Below are positions 1 through 6,900 of a stretch of 11,061 nt of DNA, piece after piece. The notes beneath the pieces are model-generated. The model ran no database searches, was not told where the DNA came from, and saw only the letters and a program-made list of their open reading frames with translations. How positions within the stretch are numbered: position 1 is the stretch's first letter; each line of letters begins with the position of its first letter. Origin of the DNA: Gemmatimonadota bacterium (GTDB taxonomy: Bacteria; Gemmatimonadota; Gemmatimonadetes; Longimicrobiales; Gaopeijiaceae); contig PWZC01000453.1 of NCBI GenBank assembly GCA_003567615.1, forward strand, positions 1 through 11,061, given 5' to 3'. The position numbers were made by a program, and so were the translations under genes.

Positions 1-570
1 ACCCGAACTCATACCACCCTCGACACCGTTTGACACCGTTTTTGTCACCGTTGTTCCCCTGGCGCCATACGGAAGGGATCGTTTGGCCGGGCGGCGGACC
101 CTCACGCCCCGGAGTCCTAGCCCACTGGGTCCCGATCGACGAATCTCAACTCATGTCACTCCGCTGGTTTCCCTCGGAGGACCGGCTGTCCCACCCAGAA
201 TGGCCGATAACCCAGGTGGGGATGGGATAATCGCCGGATTCCGGGGGTGCGGCGATGGGCATGCAGGACCCCCCCCAAAGCTGGCGATAGTCAGGGATCG
301 TTGACCGAAACTTGACGGGAGCGGGCCACGACAGATGACGAGGTCCACGCTCGCAGGGGAGTGGATCCTTCGGAACGGGGTCCGTGGGCGTGCGGATCCG
401 ATGGCACGCATCGGCCCGGGTAGGATGAGCCCTTGCCTCGAGGTGAGGTCCGATTCTCCGCTTCAGCCTCCCACACTTCTCTCCCAGTCCCTCGATCCAC
501 CCACGGTCCTCCGCCGTAGCTTCCTTGGACCGCTCCGGGTCCGAGGCACTTACCCCCTCACACGCCATTG
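1..570. other. Gene-poor left flank
   Basis: I see no protein-coding gene here that I can support. Open frames exist on both strands, for example a + frame open from base 2 to 304 and a - frame at 146-586. Their translations are low-complexity Pro/Arg/Ser/Gly-rich strings with no recognisable fold, as expected from GC-rich non-coding DNA. The stretch contains a repeat cluster at 22-52, a run of eight C at 269-276, and a small inverted repeat (CCGATG/CATCGG, 398-414, 5-nt loop). I cannot exclude that the + frame open at base 2 is the tail of an upstream gene. Confidence 0.5.
22..52. repeat. CACCGTT triple repeat with TGACA/TGTCA inverted pair
   Basis: CACCGTT occurs at 24-30, 34-40 and 46-52. 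The first two copies sit in a perfect 10-bp tandem (GACACCGTTT at 22-31 and 32-41). The inverted pair TGACA (31-35) and TGTCA (43-47) overlaps them, and a TTGACA hexamer lies at 30-35. This could be an operator or -35 region for something outside the window, but no matching -10 element or adjacent gene is visible, so the function is unknown. Confidence 0.3.
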
Positions 571-629
571 GTGAAGACAGCTTCATGTGTCCTTCACCTT
601 CGCTTCATCCGGAGCATGCCACCTTCCAG
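571..629 (+). promoter_or_regulatory. Predicted response-regulator operator/promoter, copy 1 (upstream of the PII-like gene)
   Basis: GTGAAG (571-576) is followed after 4 bp by CTTCAT (581), then CTTCAC (592) and CTTCAT (603). The three direct units are spaced exactly 11 bp apart, about one helical turn. ACCTTCC begins at 621, 18 bp after the start of the last unit. The same architecture recurs at 1073-1131. OmpR/PhoB-family response regulators typically bind 11-bp-phased direct repeats that take the place of a -35 box, so this is a likely activator site. The hexamer beginning at 620 (CACCTT) is a weak -10 candidate, keeping only A2 and T6 of the consensus. About 90 bp separate it from the gene start. 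Confidence 0.6.
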
Positions 630-705
630 CACACGCACCGGCCTCGGGGGGACCTCGGACCTGAGCGCACGCCGGATACCCCGGTCTCCACCCGCCGGCC
701 GAGAG

Positions 706-715
706 AAAGGAGGAG
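706..715 (+). promoter_or_regulatory. Strong ribosome binding site fixing the PII-like start
   Basis: AAAGGAGGAG sits here, with the AGGAGG core at 708-713 and 6 nt before the ATG at 720. This decides the start: the same frame is open back to an ATG at 525, but those extra 65 codons cover the operator region and do not resemble a PII protein, whereas the residues after 720 align with the canonical PII N-terminus. Confidence 0.85.
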
Positions 716-719
716 CACC

Positions 720-1076
720 ATGAAGTTCGAGAAGCTGACCGCCATCATCCGTCGATCCCGGCTCAAGGAGGTGGAAGACGCACTCGCTCGGTGCGGGGTC
801 GGCGGGCTCACCGTAACGGGTGTCAAGGGCTACGGGGAATATGCCAACTTCTTCTCCCGAGACTGGAAGGTGGACCACGTGAAGCTCCAGGTCTTCGCCA
901 CGGCCGACCAGATGGACGGATTCGTCCGTGCGATCCAGGAGGCCGCGCACCTGGGCCTCTCCGGGGACGGGCTCATCGCGGTGGAGCCCGTGAGCCGGGT
1001 GGTCCGGATCCGAACGGGGGAGGTGGCCGGGGACCAGGATCTCCACGAGCCCTGCGATTGCCCTTCGGGATCGTGA
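720..1076 (+). CDS. PII-NG-type signalling protein linked to metal efflux
   Basis: This 118-residue protein has the PII (GlnB/GlnK) fold pattern. It opens with a first beta strand (KLTAIIRRSRLKEVEDAL), then TVTGVKGYG at 31-39, a shortened T-loop region, and the C-terminal RIRTGE (96-101), whose arginines contact nucleotide phosphates in classical PII proteins. Differences from classical GlnB are clear. The T-loop is short and lacks the uridylylation tyrosine context, and GDGK is replaced by GDGL (82-85). The tail ends HEPCDC (109-114), giving Cys112-x-Cys114 in addition to Cys25. The family literature describes a PII-NG group encoded beside Cus-type heavy-metal pumps, which fits the pump genes directly downstream. 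Control of the pump or of metal-responsive expression is inference. The gene has its own operator-like element and a strong ribosome binding site, and its stop codon lies within the next operator. Family call is firm; partner and ligand are unknown. Confidence 0.85.
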   Translation: MKFEKLTAIIRRSRLKEVEDALARCGVGGLTVTGVKGYGEYANFFSRDWKVDHVKLQVFATADQMDGFVRAIQEAAHLGLSGDGLIAVEPVSRVVRIRTGEVAGDQDLHEPCDCPSGS

Positions 1077-1131
1077 AGAATCCTTCATCCCACCTTCACC
1101 CTCCCTTCACTCCCACCGAGCGACCTTTCCG
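1073..1131 (+). promoter_or_regulatory. Predicted response-regulator operator/promoter, copy 2 (upstream of the efflux operon)
   Basis: The layout is the same as at 571-629: GTGAAG (1073-1078), 4 bp, then CTTCAT (1083), CTTCAC (1094) and CTTCAC (1105) at an exact 11-bp period, and ACCTTTC at 1123, again 18 bp after the last unit. By hand alignment without gaps, 40 of 59 positions match copy 1, and the matches concentrate in the repeat cores. The TGA stop of the PII-like gene (1074-1076) lies inside the GTGAAG half-site. The site is 116 bp upstream of the chosen start of the outer-membrane channel gene, so it probably drives the cus operon separately from the PII-like gene. Confidence 0.62.
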
Positions 1132-1165
1132 GTCATGAACGGCCACCTCGATTCCGAATGAGGTG

Positions 1166-1176
1166 GTGTGCCACAC
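1166..1176. repeat. Short inverted repeat in the cus leader
   Basis: GTGTG and CACAC flank a single C in the untranslated leader of the pump operon. It is compact and lies between the predicted promoter and the channel gene. It could be an operator half-site pair or chance; nothing else supports a role. Confidence 0.2.
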
Positions 1177-1246
1177 GACGGATACCGGCGAGACCGCGGG
1201 GATCCCACGGAACGCTCCGAAGCGGAGCCAGGGAAGGAAAGAGTTC

Positions 1247-2668
1247 ATGGGAGAGGTCATGAAGAACCGGACATGGACGGGGCGATGGCCGGGATCCGGC
1301 CTGATTCTGGCTCTCGGCCTGTCATTGGCGTCGGTCCTGTCGGCAGAGACACAGGTCTTGGCGGCCGGTACGGCGGGGCTGTCCGACCCAGGTGTCGCGG
1401 AGAGCGGATCCCGGGCGACCGTGGAGTCGGACACCGCCTTCCAGGCCGCCGAGCTGACCCTTTCGGAATTGTACCGAATCGCGGCCCAGCGAAACCCCCG
1501 GATCCCCGCCGCCCGGTCACTGGCGGAGGCCGCAGAGGCGATGGAAGCGTCCGCGGCCCTCCCTCCCGATCCGATGGTTGAGGTCGGTGTCATGAACTTC
1601 TCCCTACCGGGGCTTTCCGCCGACATGCCTACGTCCATGGCTCCCTCCATCCGGGCCATGCAGATGGTGCCGTTCCCCGGGAAGCTCCGGCTTTCCGGCC
1701 GGATCGCGGAGCAGACCACGGAGATCCGTGAGGCGAGGGCCGCAGAGGTCTCCTGGGAGGTGAGAGGCCGGGTGGCCATGGCCTTCTATGACCTCTACGC
1801 CGTGGATCGGGAGTTGGAGGTGATGCGGGAGACGCTGGGACTCCTCGAGGACTTCGAGCGGGTGGCCCAGGCCATGTATACGGCCGGGACCGGTCGCCAG
1901 GCGGACGTCCTCCGGGCCGGGGTGGAGATCGCCCGGATGGACGCGGAGATCCAGCGGATGGAGGCGATGGGGGAGGTGGCCCGGGCGAACCTGAACGCCC
2001 TCCTGGACCGACCAGGCGACACGCCGGTTCCGGATCCAGTCTATCCGGCGCTCCCCGCGGAAATCCCCTCCATAGACACGCTCCGTGCCTGGGCTGACGC
2101 CTCCCGACCCCTCCTGGAGGCCGGGCGGATCGAAGTCGGTCAGGCCGGAACGCGGCGCGACCTCGCCCGGAGGGAGCTCTGGCCCGACCTCACCCTCGGT
2201 GTGGAGTACGGGCGGCGGTCCACCGCCGACATGGGTGTGGAGCGCATGGGGAGCGTGATGGTGGGTTTCAGCGTCCCGGTGTTCGCAGGTCGCCGCCAGC
2301 TCCGCATGCGGGATGAGGCAGAGGCCATGGAGCGGATGGCGCGTGCGGACCTCACCGAACGGTACGCCCAGGTGGATGGGAGGATCGCCGGGCTCGCTGC
2401 GGATCTCAACCGGACCCGGACGCTGATCCGACTGTTCCGGACGGAGGTGCTTCCCCAGGCCCGCACGAACGTGGAGTCCTCCTTCACCTCGTATCGATCC
2501 GGCGTGGTGGACTTCATGACGCTGGTGGACGCCCAGATGTCCGCAAACCGGTACGAGGCGGAGCTCTACAGACTGCTGGCGGAATACGGCGCTGGAGTCG
2601 CGGAACTGGAGATGACCCTGGGCCGAGAGATCCCACCGGGAACGCACCTGATCGTGGAGGACCGATGA
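1247..2668 (+). CDS. cusC: CusC-like outer-membrane efflux channel (TolC/OEP family)
   Basis: This 473-residue protein would form the outer-membrane exit duct of the tripartite metal pump. A signal peptide is visible: basic residues, then GLILALGLSLASVLS, ending near residue 32. There is no lipobox, unlike E. coli CusC. Two OEP repeats follow, with long Ala/Glu/Arg-rich helices at about 70-105, 150-250 and 350-470. The family signature SGVVDFMTLVDAQ (418-430) leads into the last long helix, and VPFPGK (141-146) is typical of metal-efflux members. Residues 110-140 are unusually Met-rich for a barrel segment. An open GTG start exists at 1163, but the ATG at 1247 has a better ribosome site (AAGGAAAG, 1234-1241) and puts the signal peptide near the N-terminus; an ATG at 1259 with GGAG at 1250 is a close alternative. 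The stop overlaps the cusB start (ATGA). Family certain, exact start less so. Confidence 0.88.
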   Translation: MGEVMKNRTWTGRWPGSGLILALGLSLASVLSAETQVLAAGTAGLSDPGVAESGSRATVESDTAFQAAELTLSELYRIAAQRNPRIPAARSLAEAAEAMEASAALPPDPMVEVGVMNFSLPGLSADMPTSMAPSIRAMQMVPFPGKLRLSGRIAEQTTEIREARAAEVSWEVRGRVAMAFYDLYAVDRELEVMRETLGLLEDFERVAQAMYTAGTGRQADVLRAGVEIARMDAEIQRMEAMGEVARANLNALLDRPGDTPVPDPVYPALPAEIPSIDTLRAWADASRPLLEAGRIEVGQAGTRRDLARRELWPDLTLGVEYGRRSTADMGVERMGSVMVGFSVPVFAGRRQLRMRDEAEAMERMARADLTERYAQVDGRIAGLAADLNRTRTLIRLFRTEVLPQARTNVESSFTSYRSGVVDFMTLVDAQMSANRYEAELYRLLAEYGAGVAELEMTLGREIPPGTHLIVEDR

Positions 2669-3942
2669 GCACGACGCTGAGCACGAATTGGCAGATCGCC
2701 GTCTCTGTGGTGGTGGTCCTCACGGCCGCCGCCGGCGTGGGCGGCTACGCGGCGTTCGGAGACGGCGGGGCCGGTCCCCAGGAGATGGATGGACATGTCC
2801 ACGGCGCCGGTGGCCCCACCGACGACCAACTTCGTCCCGTGCACCTGGGTGCGGAGCGGGAGCGGCGGATCGGGATCACCTACGCCACAGCGGAGCGGCG
2901 GGTTCTGGAGCGCACCGTCCGGACCGTAGCCACGGTCACGTACGATGAGACCCGGGTCGCCAAGGTGAGCCCCCGGATCCACGGGTGGGTGGAGCAGATC
3001 CACGTGGACTTCCTGGGGACATCGGTCCGGCGGGGAGATCCCCTGGTGGAGTTCTACAGCCCCGAGCTGGTGACGGCCCAGGAGGAGCTCCTGTTGGCCC
3101 GAAGCCTCCTGGACGAGACGGAGGGAGAGCCTGGGAGCCGGGCCCACCGGAACGCCGAGCGCCTCCTGGAATCCGCCCGGCAGCGGCTGGACTACTGGGA
3201 GATCTCAGCGGACCAGATCGCCGAGCTGGAGGAGACGGGCCGCCCCCGTCGTACCCTCGTGCTCCGGGCCCCGTCTTCGGGGATCGTCGTGGAGAAGAAC
3301 GCGTTTGCGGGGGCGCACGTGAGCATGGGGAGCCTCCTCTATGCGGTGGCCGATCTCTCCCGGGTGTGGGTCGAGGGGGAGGTCTTCGAGAAGGACCTCT
3401 CGCTCGTCCGGGTCGGGCAGCTCGCTCACGTGCGAATGGAGGCCTATCCCGGGGAGACCTTTCACGGCAGCGTGGGCTACGTCTACCCGACGGTTTCGGT
3501 CGCGTCGCGTACGGGACGAATCCGGGTGGAGCTCGACAACCCCGGCGGTCGACTGAAACCGGGAATGTACGCCGAGCTCCGCTTCGACATCCCCGGCGAG
3601 CGCGAAGTCATCGTCGTGCCCCGGACCGCCGTGCTGAGCACGGGGGAACGGGATGTGATCTTCGTGCGCGACTCGAACGGAACGCTGAACCCGAGGGAGG
3701 TGACTCTGGGTCTGGCGGCAGGCCGGGAGATCGAGATCCTGGCCGGGATCGAGGCCGGTGACGTCGTGGTGTCTTCGGCCGGCTTCCTGGTCGACGCCGA
3801 GTCGAACCTGGGAGCCGCCATGGACCACCTCCAGGGGGACTCACCGGAGCCGACGGATCCGCACGCGGGCCACGATCAGGACGAGGGTGCGGGCTCCCGC
3901 GGTGGAAGCCACCCCCACGAGGGGCACGGGGGAGGCGGCTGA
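2665..3942 (+). CDS. cusB: CusB-like periplasmic adaptor (membrane fusion protein)
   Basis: This 425-residue membrane fusion protein bridges the RND pump and the outer-membrane channel. Residues 9-30 form an N-terminal membrane anchor. A short Met/His segment (MDGHVHG, 41-47) follows, perhaps equivalent to the metal-binding N-terminus of CusB. The barrel-sandwich halves lie at about 95-130 and 195-232, with SPRIHGWVE and APSSGIVVEKN as typical strands. The helical hairpin is at 130-195, the beta-barrel at 232-310, and the membrane-proximal domain at 312-380. The tail from 398 is His/Gly/Asp-rich (DPHAGH, HPHEGH) and ends in four glycines, a probable flexible metal-binding extension. The separate heavy-metal-binding YHS-like domain found in many CusB relatives is absent. 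The gene overlaps the channel gene by 4 bases, with GGAGG at 2656-2660, and cusA follows 3 bases after its stop, so the three are surely co-translated. Confidence 0.93.
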   Translation: MSTTLSTNWQIAVSVVVVLTAAAGVGGYAAFGDGGAGPQEMDGHVHGAGGPTDDQLRPVHLGAERERRIGITYATAERRVLERTVRTVATVTYDETRVAKVSPRIHGWVEQIHVDFLGTSVRRGDPLVEFYSPELVTAQEELLLARSLLDETEGEPGSRAHRNAERLLESARQRLDYWEISADQIAELEETGRPRRTLVLRAPSSGIVVEKNAFAGAHVSMGSLLYAVADLSRVWVEGEVFEKDLSLVRVGQLAHVRMEAYPGETFHGSVGYVYPTVSVASRTGRIRVELDNPGGRLKPGMYAELRFDIPGEREVIVVPRTAVLSTGERDVIFVRDSNGTLNPREVTLGLAAGREIEILAGIEAGDVVVSSAGFLVDAESNLGAAMDHLQGDSPEPTDPHAGHDQDEGAGSRGGSHPHEGHGGGG

Positions 3943-3945
3943 GCC

Positions 3946-6900
3946 ATGCTTCCCAGAATCATCACCTGGTCGATCAACAACAAGTTCCTGGTGGCGATCT
4001 TCACCCTCTTCGTGGTGGCCGGGGGCATCGTCGCTCTGTCGCGCACGCCCCTGGAAGCGATCCCGGATCTGTCCGACGTGCAGGTCATCGTCCAGACGGA
4101 CTACCCCGGCCAGGCGCCGCTCATCGTGGAGGACCAGGTCACCTACCCCATTGCGGCGGAGATGCTGAAGGTGCCCGGCGCGGAGGTGGTGCGGGGCTAC
4201 TCCTTCTTCGGGCTCTCCTTCGTCTACATCATCTTTGACGACGGCACGGACCTCTACTGGGCCAGGAGCCGGGTGCTGGAGTACCTCTCGGCCATCCAGG
4301 ACCAGCTCCCCGACGGCGCCCAGGCCTCCCTGGGGCCGGATGCCACGGGTCTGGGTTGGGTCTACCAGTACGCCCTGGAGGACACCCTCGGGAACCACTC
4401 TCTTGCCGACCTCCGGGCCATCCAGGACTGGAACCTGCGCTACGCCCTCACCTCGGTGCCGGGGGTGAGCGAGGTGGCCGCGGTGGGGGGCTTCCAGCGC
4501 ACGTACGAGATCACGGTGAACCCCGAGAACCTTCGGGGCTACGGGATCTCCGTCTCCCAGGTCATGCAGGCGGTTCGGGTCTCGAACCAGGACGAAGGGG
4601 CCATGATGCTGGACCTGAGCGACCGGGAGTTCATGGTCCGGGCACTGGGCTACTTCCAGGGACCTGAGGACATCGAGAACGTGGTGGTGGGGGCCACTGT
4701 GAACGGGACGCCGATCCGTGTGGCGGACATTGCCACCGTCCAGTTCGCCCCTGACGTACGAAGGGGAGCGGCGGACCTGGACGGCCGAGGAGAGGTGGTG
4801 GGCGGGATCGTCGTCATGCGCTTCGGCGAGAACGCCCTGGGAGTTATCGACCGGGTCAAGGAGAAGCTGGACGAGGTCCAGGCCTCCCTCCCGGAGGGCG
4901 TGGTGATCCGTCCGGTCTACGACCGCTCGGACCTGATCCTCCGGGCCATCTCCACGCTCCGGGAAAAGCTGATCCTCGAGTTCCTGATCGTGGCCCTCAT
5001 CTGCGTCCTCTTCCTCTTCCACGTGCGCAGCGCACTGGTGGCCATCATCACGCTGCCCCTGGCGGTCCTCATGGCGTTCATCGTCATGCGGGGCATCGGC
5101 ATCGGTGCCGACATCATGAGCCTGGGGGGGATCGCCATCGCCATCGGTACCATGGTGGACGCGGCCATCGTGATGATCGAGAACAACCACAAGCACCTGG
5201 AGCGTGCGGCGACGGAGAAGTACGCGGAGCGGGGTGAAGAGATCCCGAAGCGCGGGTTCTCCACCTCCATCTTCAGCGCCCGGGAGCGGTGGCAGATGGT
5301 CCTCTCCTCCGCGAAGGAGGTGGGACCGGCGCTCTTCTTTGCCCTGCTCATCATCTCGGTCTCCTTCGTGCCCATCTTCGCCCTCGAGGCCCAGGAAGGC
5401 CGCCTGTTCAAACCGCTTGCCTGGACGAACGTGCTTGCCATGGCCTCGGCGGCGCTCCTGGCGGTCACCGTGGTCCCCGTGGCCATGGGGCTGTTCATTC
5501 GGGGCCGGATCCGCACGGAGAACCAGAATCCCCTCAACCGCCTCCTGGTGGCCGTCTATCGGCCCGTGATCCGGGTCGTTCTCCGGTACCCCTGGCCGGT
5601 GGTCTCCGGGGCGGTGGCGATCCTGTTGCTCACGTTCATCCCCTTCAAGCAGATCGGCTCGGAGTTCATGCCGCCCCTGCACGAAGGGACGATCCTCTAC
5701 ATGCCGACCACGCTGCCGGGCATCAGCATCGAGGCCGGCCGGCAGGTCATGCAGCACCAGGACAGCGTCCTGGCCACGATCCCCGAGGTGCAGAGCGTCT
5801 TCGGTAAGATCGGCCGGGCCGAGACGGCCACGGATCCGGCGGGGCTGGACATGCTGGAGACGACCATCGTGCTCCGGCCCCGGGACGAGTGGCGCCCGGG
5901 GATGACGCCGGAGAAGCTGGTGAACGAGATGGACTCGCTCATCGACTATCCCGGGTTCACCAATGCGTGGACCCAGCCCATCCAGGGCCGGATCGACATG
6001 CTGGCCACGGGGATCCGGACTCCGGTCGGGGTCAAGATCTTCGGCGAGGACCTCGCTGAGCTCGAACGGTTGGGCAGGGAGGTCGAAAACGCGGTGTCGG
6101 GGGTGCGGGGAACCCGCTCGGTCTTCGCGGAGCGGGCAGTCACCGGCTACTACCTGGACATCGACATCGACCGGGCGGCGGCGGCGCGCTACGGGCTGAA
6201 CGTGGGTGACATCCAGATGGTGGGGGGGGCCGCTGTGGGCGGGATGCCCATTACCCGGACGGTGGAGGGTCGCGAACGCTACGGCGTGCGGCTCCGCTAC
6301 CCACAGGAGCTCCGGGACCAGCCGGACAAGCTGGCCGAGGTGCTGATCCCCGTGGCGCAGCAGCGGGGCACCATGGCCGCGGCGGGAATGGGCGGCGCAG
6401 GCGGGACGGCCGGGATGGGGAACATGGGCGGCGGCCAGATGGCCGACGGCTCCTCGTCGATGGGCGACGGGGCGCTGGGCGCGGGGGGCGCGCCGGGCAC
6501 TCGCTGGGGGGACGGCGGCGGAGCCAGCCGTCTCACGGGTGGTGCCGGAGGCGTGACGCAGGTTCCCCTGGGCCAGGTTGCGGACATCCGGATGGTTCGG
6601 GCCCCCATGGCGGTCCGGACCGAGGGGGCGATCCCCACCGCCTGGGTCTACGTGGACGTGGTGGACCGGGACATCGGAGGCTACGTGACCGATGCGAGGC
6701 GGATGGTGGAAGAGATGGTGGACCTCCCGCCCGGATACCGCATCGAGTGGTCGGGGCAGTACGAGTACATGGAGCGGGCCCAGGAGCGCCTGACGCTGGT
6801 CGTGCCCGCGGTCCTGCTCATCATCTTCCTCCTCGTGTACTTCAACTTCCGGAACGTGGGCAGCACGCTCATCGTGCTCCTGTCGGTGCCCCTGTCGCTG

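Noticed and set aside
398..414. CCGATG/CATCGG inverted repeat as a terminator or operator
   Set aside because: Only 6 bp, no T-run, no adjacent gene; chance is likely in GC-rich DNA.
146..586. Minus-strand 146-codon frame in the left flank
   Set aside because: No recognisable motif, no convincing ribosome site, composition typical of translated non-coding GC-rich DNA, and it runs into the operator-like element.
525..719. Upstream extension of the PII-like frame to an ATG at 525
   Set aside because: The added residues do not resemble a PII N-terminus and overlap the predicted operator. The ATG at 720 has an excellent ribosome site and begins the canonical PII strand.
1163..1246. GTG start at 1163 for the channel gene
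   Set aside because: It would put about 45 polar residues before the signal peptide's hydrophobic core. ATG at 1247 or 1259 gives a normal signal peptide with a nearby ribosome site.
1604..2647. Antisense open frame of 347 codons opposite the outer-membrane channel gene
   Set aside because: Shadow of the real gene: composition is His/Gly/Pro/Arg-rich and there is no ribosome site or family resemblance.
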